A DNA stretch of 64,000 bases from Fremontodendron californicum. Lineage: Eukaryota > Streptophyta > Magnoliopsida > Malvales > Malvaceae. This document shows, one piece after another, positions 53,088-64,000 of this stretch. The stretch lies in NCBI GenBank assembly GCA_030761205.1, contig JAULJL010000032.1:7011134-7075133 (forward strand), in the 5' to 3' direction. Position numbers and translations under genes: made by a program. The number at the start of each line of letters is the position of its first letter. Position 1 is the stretch's first letter. Below the pieces are notes generated by a model. That model was not told where the DNA came from, searched no databases, and was given only the letters and a program-made list of their open reading frames with translations.

Positions 53088-54651
53088 TAGCATGAGTCCA
53101 AGTCGGGCTGAGGACAATAAACAAGCGCTTTTTGGGAGGCAACCCAAAAGGATGGAGAGCACATATTATAATCAGATTTGCTATTTCTTACTCTCCATCA
53201 CTCTATCTTTTATTATTTCTCTTTAGTTTGTTTTTTTTTAGTTCTTTTCTCTTACACATGATTCTTTCATTGGGGACAATAGTATTACATTGAGGACAAT
53301 GTAAGAATCAAGTGTGGGGGGAAGAATTTATGATTTCTTTTAGTTTGTTTTGTTTTTAGTATGTTTAGTTACTTTCAATACCATGATGATATATGAATTG
53401 AATAAGTCTAAAACTAGTGTATTGGTGAAAAAAATTTCATGAGAATTGAACTTGAATACTATTTTTCATGAGCCAATGTTAATATGATATGTTGATTGAG
53501 AAAAAAGCATGTTTAGACTTAAATTTGACTTGTATAATCATCCTTGTGAGTTTTTGAGCCTATACGATTGATGCATTATATATAATCTAATTTATTTTTT
53601 GAGTTCTCTTATGCTTACATGTTTCTCTAAAACTTGCTTTAAACAATTTGAGACTATATTGATACATATGACAACATGAATATATAGAGGCTTTAGGATT
53701 TTTAACCAGGGCCAAATCAGCCCTCCCCTATTGATGTTCCAAGAGAAAATCCCCCCTAGTGAGCCAATTTGAGCCTACATTAAAAAGCTATTTCTTTGGT
53801 AACCACATCTTACACCTTGCTAAACACATTTATATCTCTACCCTTGTTCTAAAGATAAATTGAATGTATGAGACATATTGCAAAAACAAGGGATTTTTAT
53901 TGAAAAGTTGGGTTAGATACAAAAGATTAGTATGGGAGAGGAGAAAGGCAAAAGTCAAGAGAAAAAGAAAAGGGAACATTGTAAAAATACATTTCCAAAA
54001 TATATATATATATGAATCATCTCTTGAACTTTTGGGTAAATAAGAGAAAAAGATGTTGTAAAGTTGATTAGAATGAAGCAAAGGCTAAACATGAAATATT
54101 TAGCCTATGTAATTATGTACTTCTAAAGAATATTGAGAAAGTTCGATTTGCAAAATCTTATTTTGTCTCTAAATTTTATGAAATCTTTGAAACCTTTGTA
54201 ATATCCTTTATCTTTTATTCTTTAGCCACATTATTACACCTTGGCCCCATTACAACCTTGAATAAAGACCTCTTGATTTATGAAGTTGTATGATCTAAAT
54301 AGTGGAGAATAGGTGGACAAGCAAGCATATGGTAGAATTATTTTCATGAGATTGATTGAGTGTAATCACTTTACCATTACTTTAAAAGAGTGAAAATCAT
54401 GAGAGTATCCCATGTGAGAAGTGGAGATTAAGTTTGAACATGCATTATTTTGATTGAGATATGTTAAGTTAATATTGGCTTAACTAAAAAAAAATTTCAC
54501 ATTCAAGTATGAATCTTTGTGAACTCTTTAAGCTATTGATTAGTTTATAAGACTTATCCAATGATTACCTCTAACTGTTATTGAAAGTGAACTAGATTCG
54601 ATTTTCTTACTTTGTCTCTATTTGATTTTGCTCGACGACTAGCAAAAGACT
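53088..54651 (+). other. ATH-C 3' noncoding region with conserved hairpin and G-rich tracts
   Basis: Begins with a hairpin around GGGAGGCAACCC (53128-53150). It then has the conserved stem TTACATTG / CAATGTAA (53285-53304) followed by CAAGTGTGGGGGGAAG (53309-53324), and a degenerate second tract TAGTATGGGAGAGGAGAAAG (53928-53947). Homologous to ATH-A and ATH-B; no ORF. Confidence 0.75.
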
Positions 54652-54666
54652 AAGTGTGGGGGAATT
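54652..54666 (+). other. ATH-C terminal polypurine tract
   Basis: AAGTGTGGGGGAATT directly before the LTR start TGATAAGTG. Confidence 0.8.
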
Positions 54667-56387
54667 TGATAAGTGTTTAAATTCATGTATTTTCATATAT
54701 CAATTCCTTATATTTTATGCTTAGTTCCTTGAAATCCTTGATAGTTACTATGGTTTTGTGTTTTGCAGGTGTTTTGGAAGATAAGGATTGCTATGGAGTT
54801 GAAAAGAGTGAATTTGGACAAGAAATGAAACTTCAAGCACAAAGGAAAGCTGACTGCTCATCAAGGAGACACTATGTGGATAAACCAAACATAAACCTTC
54901 TATAAATAAACTAGTGGTTTATCATATACTCTTCATCCATAAAAACCCTAGTTGAAAAACCCACTCCTACACTAAAATGAGCCTTAGCGCCAACTTTTAT
55001 TTCCTTGTTGAGTTGTTCAACCGCCACCTCCTTTTTATAATGTCATGGCTGCCCTAATTCTTCCTTTATAGAATACCCTAGCTGACTTATATGTTCTCCT
55101 AGTCAAACAAGGACCAACGACAAGAAATAATTTAGGTTAAAAAGATGTCAACCGCCAACCCCTTTTTAGACACCATGGGCTACCTTAAATTATCCTTTGT
55201 TGAATAACCTAGTTGAAATATATGCTTCTCCTTGTCAAAGTAAAATTAATGGATGTCAACTTTTCAAACTTGCTTTAAATGCAAGAATCTTTTCTTAAAT
55301 CTAATCCTTATCAAACTAGGAGACTTAAATCAGCTATGACTTTCCTTATTTCTACATGTCTTGGCAGCCAAGTTTGATTTCTTTCCTTTAACATATTAAG
55401 TCAGCTGCAAGTCACCAACCTTTCCTTATTTTGAAGAAACCTTGGCTGCCACTCAAAATTAAATGCTCAAGACCTAGAGGCTGCCTATAAATAGAGACAC
55501 AAGGGGGAGCTGATCTCTACACTTCTCCAAGCTACAGTATTCTGATTTCTTCATTGTTTGAGAGAGTTTGAGAGAACTAGAAGCTGAATAATTAATATTC
55601 TTCTTCTTCTTCTTTCTTTCTTTAGTTTTTCTTCTTATTTTCTTTTTAATTTCATGTTTATGTTTACAATGCCTATGCTAGGCTAAACTTTTATTCGGTT
55701 AAGGGTGATTTCAAAACCTACACATGTTTTGTAATTAATTTTCAAAATCATCTATCATTGGTTTTCTATCAAAGTTGCTTATGTTCTTCCATTAGAATTG
55801 TTCATGATATTGTCTTGATATGTTTAGGATGCATACTAGATATATCTTGAAAATTATCTAATGCTAGTTTAGGAGACATGATATGTATTTGTCTTGATTT
55901 CCTATTCAATATTGGCAATTTGTGGTTAATGATTATGGTTGAGTTTTCGCTTATTGCAAAGTGGAACATAACCTAAGTTGAATAAATCCATGTTTATGTG
56001 TTTGTTGCTTAGATCAACCTATCTTTCTTATCATAAAGCTACTATCACTTTGAATCTAATGATTTTGTTTTAGGTTATTTGATGGTTAGAGATTAAGTAG
56101 TGGTGTTCGTCCTATTTAACAACAAATTAAGGAAGGATTGGGGTAATACGGGAGGTTGTTATCCACGGTTGATAACTTTGATAGCTAATTGATGTTGATA
56201 GATATGAAATTGATTCTCATTGATGTCTAGTGGTGGAGAATGAAACCTTAACCATACTTTTCTCATATTTGACTTCCTCTATTTACTTGCATTCTTGAAC
56301 TAAAGTTTTGAACCAATAAACTTATAAATTGAAACCAATTCTTTTTAGTGCAAGGTTAAATAAAGATACACTAATTTGAGTGCATCA
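54667..56387 (+). repeat. ATH-C 3' LTR (1721 bp)
   Basis: TGATAAGTGTTTAAATTC to GAGTGCATCA. TATA box TATAAATAG at 55486-55494. The second half is homologous to the ATH-B LTR from about 8590 down to 7482 and to ATH-D (62543-64000). Confidence 0.92.
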
Positions 56388-56392
56388 ATGAA

Positions 56393-57219
56393 TGATGTAT
56401 GGTGATGGTAAACTAGAAAAGATATGAGATAAGCTTATGAAAGCTCAAAATGAAGCTTACTCAGCTCAAGTCAGCTCAACACCAGCTAGCTCTGTTCAAG
56501 GAGTTGGACACCAGCTCATTCAGCTATATGTAGCTAAAGGGGTAGCTAGGTGAGTGACACTCTATGAGGTGGAGGGACACTAGCTAGTGGTAGCTATGTG
56601 GGCTAGATGATGTGGCACATAGTGTGACACATCAGCACTGTCATGCACAAGTGTCACCAATGGGATTGTGACATGTATCATCATTCATTATGTGACTGCC
56701 ACATGTGACAAAACATCATGTAGTTTCTGGTTGAGAGGTTATCTCCTAATAGCCGAATAGATGTGATCAATTAGAAGGGAATGGTTCTGTTGACCGAACC
56801 ATTGTGTCTAAATGAAGGGTTCTGTCCTTGAAAGGGTTATATCCTTTGACCCTTTCATGAAGCAACCCTTGAAGGCTATAAATAGAAGAGATTCGGACAA
56901 GACAAGACACATAATAATCAGACAATTGTGTAAGACACAATTGAGAGGCATATTGCTAAGTGCAATTGCTAGTGAGTGAGGAGTTCTTGATTACTAAGTT
57001 ATCAAGAGACAAGGCACAAAGCATTCCAATTTGGACGAGCAAGATAGGTTGTGGAACGGTTTCTTGTAGTTGCCTTAACAGGTTGATTACAAGAGTGCCC
57101 TAGCCATTTGGTTGAGTTCATTACTCATATCCACAGAAAGTGAGCATTGTATAGGAAGACAAGTAAGTGATCTGAACTTTTCCTCTATGTTCTCGGATTT
57201 CATAAGTTGAAATCCAACA
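56393..57219 (+). repeat. COP2 3' LTR, remainder
   Basis: Resumes TGATGTATGGTGATGGTAAA after the ATH-C target duplication and ends AAATCCAACA. AGCT-rich U3 at 56440-56600; TATA box TATAAATAG at 56877-56885. Confidence 0.88.
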
Positions 57220-59663
57220 GTTGACTAGGGTTAGATGAATACCTAGCTAATAAACCAACAGCTTGATTAATGTTCGACCTAGTACATAACGTGGCATATA
57301 TTAGACTTCCTATGGCATTTAGAAATGGAACTTTTTTCATTTCTTCCTTCTCTTCAAGAGTTTGTGGACACATTGATTCACCAATTTTACAATTGTGAGA
57401 AATAGGGGGTATTCATAGGCTTTGATTTATGCATGTTGAATCATTCAAAAATCTTATTGATATAAGATTCTTGAGACAACGCTAACAACCCTTTGGACCT
57501 ATCTCTTAGAATCTTAACTCCAAGAATGTAAGCCACTTTTCCCATATCCTTCATATCAAAAGTGGAAGACAACCATCTCTTAATGGTGTGCACAAAACTT
57601 AAATCATTACTAGATAACGGTATGTCATCAACATATAATGGCATAATTATAAACTTGTTATTGGAATTTAAGACATAAACACAATGGTCTTCATCCATCA
57701 TCGTGAAACCAAAGTTCAAGACTAATCTATGAAACTTCAAACACCATTATCTTAAAGCTTGTTTAAGACCATATATCGACTTCTTTAGTCTACATACCTT
57801 GTGTTTCTTACCTTCTACAATGAAACCTTCTGGTTGTTTCATGTAGATCTCTTCACTCAAATCACCATTGAGGAAGGTAGTCTTAACATTCATTTGATGT
57901 AATTCCAAGTCAAGATTAGCAACAATAGCTAGTATCTACCTGATGGAGTTGAATCTCACAATGGACATCCAATTTGGCGTTGGAAGATCTCTCTAAACAA
58001 CCCTAGCAGCAGAAAAAACCCTAGACGCAAATCACCTTTCTTTATTAAAACTGATAGGATCCAAGATGGCCCAAACCCATGGCAATTTCTATATGGGCTA
58101 AGATCCAAGAAGATCTAGGAAACATGGCAAGAATGGATGGAATTCACTTGGGCCATATTGCAAGTTATTCAAGAAAGGGTTCAACATGCAAGATACGCTT
58201 GCATCCAAGTTTAGTCCATGTGATTGAAAAACACAAGGTGGCGGCATTAGAGGGCCTATGTCAATTAGTGAATTAAAGAATAGGCCCACTTCTAATATTC
58301 CAATACTTCCACTTGCAAGCCCTCTAATGCCGCCACCTTCTGTTCTTGAATCACATGGACTAAACTTGGATGCAAGCCCATCTTCTTAGATCTTGGCCCA
58401 TATAGAAATTGCAATAGGATTGGGCCATCTTGGATCCCATCATCCTCATTAGGCTCTTCATGAGGTAACTCATCCTCATTATGTTCTTCATGAGGTAAGT
58501 CATCCTTATTTTGTTGGAAATCACTTGATCAACATTTTGATCATTCTGATCACTTATTTCTTCTATAGACTGATCTTGGTTATTATTGCCACTATGACCA
58601 ACAGCTTGTGGAGACACTAAGTTCCCACTTCGTCCAATACCCCTATCACTTCCATTAAGTGATATTAGCACATCACTAGTGCTAGTTAGTCTAGATTCAT
58701 TAACTTCATATAATGAATAATTCTTATTACCATTCCCTTTCTTAGAAAATGAGTTTTCTAAGAAAGTTGCGTCCCTTGACGCGAATTCAACTTATCTATC
58801 CAAATCCATGAACACATAACCCTTAGAGTGTTCAAAATAACTGAGAAGAAAACATTTCTTCCCTCTTGGTCCTAATTTACCAAGAATATGATTTGTATTA
58901 TGGACATAGGTTGCACAGCCCCAAGGCCTTAGATTACTCAAATCCTCTTCTAGTCCATAACTCATAAGGAGTAGACAAAATAGATTTGGATGGCACTCTA
59001 TTCAATATGTAGACAGTTGTGAGTAATGAATCTCCCCAAAAGGAAATATCCATGTTGGCTTGAGCCATCATGCATCTCACCATGTCTAGGAGAGTTCTAT
59101 TCTTTCTCTCCGCCACTCCATTTTGTTAGGGTGTTCTAGGAATAGTCAATTGCCTTGAAATTCTTTTCTCATCACATAACCCCTTGAATTCATTTGACAA
59201 ATACTCTCCATCCCGATCAATCCTTAATGACTTAATCTTCCTTTCTATTTGATTCTCTACTAAAATCACATAAGTCTTGAAACACTTTAATGTTTCACTT
59301 TTGTACTTTATCAAATAGACATGGATGAATCGAGTATAGTCATTCGTGAATGTGATAATGTATCTAAAACCTTTTCTAGATGTCATATTCAAGGGACCAT
59401 AAACATCATAATGTATTATTTGCAATGGATACTCACTTCTATGAGCCTTTCCAAATGGTTTTCTTGTTGTCTTACCCCCGAGACATATCTCACAAGTTGG
59501 GAGGGATACATTAGATAAAAAACCAAGTAAGCCACTTTTAGCTAACTTTTTCATCCTTTCTTGCCCTATATGTCCCAATCTTGCATGCCAAATGAACTCA
59601 TCATTTGCATTGGCTATAAGACAACTACTATTACTCATAACAATATTTAACACAAAGAAATCA
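57220..59663 (-). pseudogene. COP3: copia pol fragment (integrase and RT), with insert
   Basis: Minus-strand copia fragment. Right to left: GAG-pre-integrase (HARLGHIGQERM, CEICLGGKTTRKPFG), integrase core with all three regions visible (HYDVYGPL, RIDRDGEYLSNEF, IPRTP then a stop, MAERKNR), and the acidic stretch to 58443. About 0.45 kb of RT start is missing and replaced by the insert 57962-58442. RT then continues to 57220 with the catalytic YVDD (about 57635). Several stops occur. No LTR of its own is visible; the left end abuts the COP2 LTR and the right end abuts the GYP1 LTR. Confidence 0.85.
57962..58442 (-). repeat. LTR-like insert with large internal palindrome in COP3
   Basis: 481 bp with TG..CA ends on the minus strand (TGATGGGATCC at 58442, GGATGTCCA at 57962). 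It contains two inverted copies of the GYP1 LTR start: plus orientation from 58052 and minus orientation from 58442. The arms share CAATTTCTATATGGGC, TTGCATCCAAGTTTAGTCCA and GGTGGCGGCATTAGAGGGC. The left arm has about 75 extra bases. The loop is about 50 bases. Confidence 0.75.
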
Positions 59664-60424
59664 TGATGTGAACCCTTAGGATTGAAACCCTTTGAACCCA
59701 CTAACAATTCAAATATCCTAACCCAAAAAAGCCAAGATTCGGGTTGAAGAATCTAGACCCAATAAAATCTTGTTTCAAGAACCTAGATTTGGTTTTTGAA
59801 CGCCACAAGGGAAAACCTTTGATAAGTTCTGAAGTTCTTTCAAGAACTAGAAGAGAAAACTCTCTCAATTGATAAAAGTCAAAATTACACAATGAACTGT
59901 ATTGAATTCTATGGTAGATGGCTAAAACATGTACTTATAGCCTCCCTACAATAGCCTAGGTCGGCTAGCTAATGGATTCCTAATCCTAATACAAACTCTT
60001 GGTCAGCCAAGAGTCCTATCCTAGTTACAACTCTTAAGCCATGGTTGGCCAAGGATTCCCAACCCTATTACAATTGCCTTGGTCGGCTACCCTACTTAAA
60101 ATAAGTAAAAATAGGCTGAACAAACTCAATCCCAAACATAATTAAAAATAGGTCTAACAAATGTAATGAAGGTAGACCCCACAAGCCTATTGGACATATT
60201 ACATAAAATAGGCCCAAATGCCTAAGTGTTTAAAAGAATTAAAATAAGCCCACTTCAACTTTGTCTCTAATGTCGCCACTTGGATAAACCTTTCTTAGAC
60301 AATTTGCAACATGGCCCAAGTGAATTCCACCAATGCTTACAATGTTTCCTCGATTTTCTTGGATCTTGGCCCATATGGAACTTGCCATGAATCTTTAAGA
60401 ATTGGGCCATCTTGGATCCTATCA
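59664..60424 (-). repeat. GYP1 3' LTR (761 bp)
   Basis: Minus strand starts TGATAGGATCCAAGATGGCC (60424) and ends GGTTCACATCA (59664). A TATA-like CTATAAGTAC lies on the minus strand (59931-59940), followed by a pyrimidine-rich, GAGAGAGTTTTCTC-containing leader. It is next to a polypurine tract and a pol tail of Ty3/gypsy type. Confidence 0.8.
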
Positions 60425-60570
60425 TTCCCCCTTTCCTCGAAAAGATTCGCCCTCGAGTCTTAGCCTTGGTTGTATCAATGACGACTCTCGGTAGCAAATC
60501 AAGGTGATGCTCATTGCTTCTAATGGGTGGCAACCCATCCTACATCTCCTCCAAAAAGAACTCCTTGAAC
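60425..60570 (-). pseudogene. GYP1 pol remnant: pre-RT motif next to the pol end
   Basis: Minus strand reads EFFLEEM, stop, DGLPPIRSNEHHLDLLPR, which matches the Ty3/gypsy pre-RT motif (GLPPxRxxEHxIDLxPG). Within about 15 codons it changes, in another frame, to DSRANLFEERGND, the usual end of chromovirus-type polyproteins. A polypurine tract GAGGAAAGGGGGAA follows and then the LTR. RT, RNase H and integrase are therefore missing between the two motifs. COP4 interrupts it at 60571. Confidence 0.6.
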
Positions 60571-61458
60571 TATTGAAGTATTTGGACATAAGTGAACAAA
60601 TACACCAAGTACGCACAAGATTAACTTGATATGAATGATATATGATGATGGTAAACTAGCAAGGATATGAGATAAGCTTATGGAAGCTCATAAGTAGCTC
60701 AAAGTGAAAGCTTGCTCAGCTCAAGGTAGCTGGACACCAACTAGCTTAGCTCAAGGAGCTGGACACCAGCTCACTTAGCTACATGTAGCTGAAGGGTAGC
60801 TAGGTGAGTGACACTCTATGATGTGGAGTGACACTAACTAGTGGTAGCTAGGTGGCCCTAGATGATGTGGCACATAGGTGTGACACATCAGCACCATCAT
60901 TCACAAGTGTCACCAATGGGATTGTGACATGTATCATCATTCATTATGTGGTTGCTACATGTGACCGAAACATCATGTTGTTTCTGGTTGAGAGGTTATG
61001 TGATCATTTGGAAAAGAATGGTTCTGTTGGTCGAACCATTATGTCCAAATGAATGGTGCTGACCTTGAAAGGGTTATATCCTTTGACCATTTCAGAAGCA
61101 ACCCATAAGAAGCTATAAATAGGAGAGAGATTCGGCCAAGACAAGACACACCAATAATCAGACAATTATGTAAGACACAATTGAGAGGCAGATTGCTAAG
61201 TGCAATTGCTAGTGAGTGAGGAGTTCTTGATTGCTTGGATTATCAAGAAGCAAGGCATAAAGCATTCTGTTTTGGACGAGCAAGATTGGTTGTGGAATGG
61301 TTCTTGTAGTTGCCTTAACAGGTTGATTACAAGAGTGCCCTAGCCATTCGGTTGAGTTCATTACTCATATCCACAACAAGTGAGCATTGCATAGAAAGAC
61401 AAGTAAGTGACATGAATCTTTCTCAATGATCTCGAATTTCATAAGTCAAAATCCAACA
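60571..61458 (+). repeat. COP4 5' LTR (about 888 bp)
   Basis: Starts about TATTGAAGTATTTGGACATA (decayed TG) and ends AAATCCAACA. AGCT-rich U3 (60700-60860) with AGCTACATGTAGCT; TATA box TATAAATAG at 61114-61122. Closely related to the COP1 and COP2 LTRs. Confidence 0.85.
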
Positions 61459-61459
61459 G

Positions 61460-61471
61460 TGGTATCAGAGC
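61460..61471 (+). other. COP4 primer-binding site (initiator Met tRNA)
   Basis: TGGTATCAGAGC one base after the LTR end; exact canonical site. Confidence 0.88.
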
Positions 61472-61860
61472 CTATAGGTTGTTTAATATGCATGCTTTAA
61501 GGTTGAAAGAACATATAAAGGCATGTTGATTAGGGTTCTAAGCCTTTCAACCTATTTGGCTGTTTGAAATGCATGTTTATGTTCTTTGTTTTTTCAGCCC
61601 TTGCTTGTTAGAATAATAAGTTATTTTATGCATGTTTATTAAATCGAATGCATGACTTTGATAAACTTGTAACCTCATAAGGTATTTCAAAACAAATGAA
61701 TATGATACTCACTCTTATGTCCGAATGGATTTGATTGCAATCTATAAGTTTGTTTTTCGTACGTTTTGGCATAATGATATTATCTTTTTTATTTTGTGTT
61801 TGGAAATATCTTGTTGTGATGAATATGCTAATATGGGTACACAATTGCATGATGTAGATG
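61472..61860 (+). other. COP4 leader
   Basis: Noncoding, homologous to the COP1 and COP2 leaders. No gene. Confidence 0.7.
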
Positions 61861-62542
61861 GCTAGTGCCACAAAGAGCATAGTAGCCAAATTAAACAAAG
61901 ACCATAAGCTTGATGGTGATAATTATACCATATGGTAGCAAAAGGTTCAATTCATTCTCACCGAGCAAGATTTATTGGATTTAATATCCAAAGAGGTTGT
62001 TGAACCAACTTCTGAATCTATATTAGAGGAAAGAGGGGTGTATGATGCCTTTAAAAAGAAAGACACCATGGCTCAGATTACATTGTTGAGTACAATGATC
62101 GATGACCTTATGATGGACTTTGCCATGCTTGAAACTGCCAAAGCCATATGGGACAAGGCAAAGAATAAGTTTGGTACTGTTTCTCTTGAGAAACAAAGGG
62201 CTCTAATTCTCAAATTTGAGAATTACACAAAGAAGGTTGATCATAACATGAGTAGACACTTGCGAGAAATGTCTCGTATGATCTCTTGTTTAAAATCAAC
62301 TGGTCATACACCCACGGATGAGCAACAAGTGCAATCCGTAATAAGATCCCTACCTGATGATGAGTGGCAATTGATGAAGGTCAATTTACGCCACAATGTT
62401 GAAATTAAGACCTTTGATGATATCACAAGACATTTGCTTCTCGAGGCAGAAGTTATGGATATCAAGAATCCATCTAAGGCATATGTTGCCAAGACTTCTT
62501 TTTTCATAGGGAGAAAGAAGAAAGCGTTCAAGAAAAAGGCAT
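61861..62542 (+). pseudogene. COP4 gag (UBN2-type), one stop, cut by ATH-D
   Basis: The ATG frame MASATKSIVAKLNK continues to a TAG at 61936-61938, where COP1 and COP2 have CAG. It is then open through DLISKEVVEPTSES, MSRHLREMSRMISC, RSLPDDEWQLM and the basic RKKKAFKKKA to 62542. There the ATH-D LTR begins (TGATGCACTC). Apart from the single stop it is the best copia gag in the window. Confidence 0.85.
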
Positions 62543-64000
62543 TGATGCACTCAAAAGAGTATATCTTATTTAACCTTGCACTAAAAGTAAACAATTGTAA
62601 GTATAGTAGTTAGTAAGGGTCGAGTCCACAGGGATTGGGTTGCAATTTATAAGTTATTGGTTTATATCTTGAGTTCAATGAGAATAAAAGTAAATGGGGT
62701 TTTTGAAGTAGTTTTAAAAGTAAAGAAAACAAGAAAAGTAAAAAGCAAGTAAAAAGAGATCAAATATGAGAAAAGTATGGTTAAGGTTTAATTCTCCACC
62801 ACTAGACATCATTGAGAATCAATAATCAGATCTATCAATATCAATTAACTATCAAAACTATCAACCGTATATAACAACCTCCCGTGTTACCCCAATCCTT
62901 CCTTAGTTCGTCGTTAAATAGGACAAACGCCACTACTTAATCTCTAACCACCAAATAATCTAAGATAAACATCATTAGATTCAAAGTGATAGTAGCTTTA
63001 TGATAAGAAAGATAGATTGATCTAAGCAATAAACTCATAAACATGGATTCATTCAACTTAAGTTATGTTCCACTTTGCAAAACTTGACCATAATCATTAA
63101 TCACAAATTGCCACTATTGAAGAGGAATTCAAGACAATTACATATCATGTCTCCTAAACTAGCATTAGATAACTATCAAGAACTATCTAGTTGCGCACCT
63201 AAACAATTCAAGACAAAGATCATAAACAATTCTTATAGAAGAACATAAGCAATTTTGATAGAAACCAATGATAGATAAATTCTGAAAATCAATTACAAAA
63301 CATGTATAGGGCTATGAAATCACCCTTAACCAAAAAGAAGTTTAGCCTAGCATAGGCATTGTAAACATAAACATGAAATTAAAGAGAAACTAAGAAGAAA
63401 ACTAAAAGAATGGAGAAGAAGAAAATCAGAATACAAGAGTAGAAGAGATGTGTAGAGATCAGCTCCCCTATGTGTTTTTATTTATAGGCAACTTCTAGGT
63501 TTTGAGCATTTAATGTTGAGTGGCAGCCAAGGTTTAATTAATTTAAGGAAAGGAAGAGTGACTTGCAGCCAAAGCAAATTTTACAAGGAAAGATGTTTTA
63601 CTTATAGCCAAAGTAAGTGTAAGGAAGGAAAGTCTTGGCTGATTTAATTCTCCTACTTTGACAAAGATAAGTTTTAAGGAAAGATTCTTGCAATTAATGC
63701 AAGATTACAAAGTTGACAGCCACTAATCCTACTTTGACAAGGATAAACATAAATGTTAGTTAGGGTATTAATCATAGGACAAATTAAGGCAGCAACATTG
63801 TTTAGATAAAGGGGTGGCGGCTACATTTTTTATATGTCTAAAAACTTTACCCGCTAGGGCTTATTTGGCCATTAGAGTGGGTTTTCCAACTAGGGTTTTT
63901 AGGGATAAAGGGTGTATGATCAGCCACTAGTTTATTTATGGAAGGTTTAGGTTAGGTTTAGCCATATATTGTCTCTTTGATGAGGCTTTCCTTTGTGCTT
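62543..64000 (-). repeat. ATH-D: ATH-C-type LTR, minus strand, right end outside window
   Basis: Its minus-strand end is GAGTGCATCA at 62543 and it runs right to the window edge, ending in sequence equivalent to ATH-C 54840 (AAGCACAAAGGAAAG). Minus-strand TATAAATA near 63477. At least 1458 bp. It could be the 3' LTR of a minus-strand element or a solo LTR. Contains the AAGTTTAGCCTAGCATAGGC segment shared with ATH-B and ATH-C. Confidence 0.85.

Larger units (their letters stand above)
50766..56387 (+). mobile_element. ATH-C: rearranged non-autonomous Athila-type element
   Basis: 5622-bp insertion in the COP2 3' LTR. The flanks ATGGA (50761-50765) and ATGAA (56388-56392) are a 5-bp duplication with one change. 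The 3' LTR is complete (1721 bp). The 5' LTR is cut at about 52043 and joined to a short GYP1-type LTR fragment; the primer site and gag N-terminus are missing. Protease remains; RT and integrase are absent. The LTR copies differ by many substitutions and indels, so it is older than ATH-A and ATH-B. Confidence 0.9.

Noticed and set aside
1..64000. Host genes or a non-transposon system
   Set aside because: Every stretch with coding potential could be assigned to an LTR element; remaining stretches are LTRs, leaders or 3' regions. No unexplained conserved ORF was found.

Overview
The window reads as repeat-rich plant nuclear DNA, probably from a eudicot. It is AT-rich and I found no host gene in it. 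Nearly every base can be assigned to long-terminal-repeat (LTR) retrotransposons nested inside one another. The plant assignment rests on Ogre/Tat-type Ty3/gypsy elements with 5-6 kb LTRs, an extra ORF1 and a second RNase H; on Athila-type elements primed by tRNA-Asp; and on Ty1/copia elements primed by initiator tRNA-Met. All names below are local labels.

Layout. (1) 1-33263, minus strand: OGR1, an Ogre/Tat-like element. Its 5' LTR is 28281-33263 and its 3' LTR runs off the left edge (1-223). In minus order it holds ORF1, gag, protease, a probable intron, and RT/RNase H/archaeal-type RNase H/integrase; all genes are decayed. (2) Two younger Athila-type elements sit inside it: ATH-B (7482-14541, minus, 5-bp duplication TATAC) and ATH-A (16747-24812, plus, duplication ACTGC). 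(3) 33264-41451, plus: the 3' end of a second Ogre-like element, OGR2, with a 5.97-kb LTR. (4) 41452-44043, minus: COP1, the 5' part of a copia element. (5) 44044-57219, plus: COP2, a decayed copia element with a damaged 5' LTR; its 3' LTR is split by ATH-C (50766-56387, plus). (6) 57220-59663, minus: COP3, a copia fragment carrying a palindromic LTR-like insert. (7) 59664-60570, minus: GYP1, a gypsy LTR plus a short pol tail. (8) 60571-62542, plus: COP4, a copia 5' LTR and gag. (9) 62543-64000, minus: ATH-D, an ATH-C-like LTR inserted in COP4 and cut by the window edge.

The most interesting pattern is that three separate Athila-type elements (A, B, C) all lack reverse transcriptase, RNase H and the integrase core, yet keep LTRs, the terminal polypurine tract and part of gag or gag-protease. 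ATH-A has one open 958-codon frame in which protease is fused in frame to the integrase C-terminus. ATH-B has LTRs with only three visible differences and encodes only a 312-residue gag-tail protein. All three share a noncoding 3' region with three G-rich polypurine tracts at matching spacing, the first preceded by a conserved hairpin. Such elements would need enzymes supplied in trans. ATH-B has a chimeric LTR (ATH-A-like start, ATH-C-like end) that carries four copies of a short hairpin which ATH-A carries just after its primer-binding site.

The other main observations are a frame-preserving candidate intron in OGR1 pol, an antisense copy of the pre-RT segment in the OGR1 3' region, two 5-6 kb LTRs lying as inverted repeats only 2.2 kb apart, and stop codons that look like cytosine-methylation decay when copies in the same window are compared.
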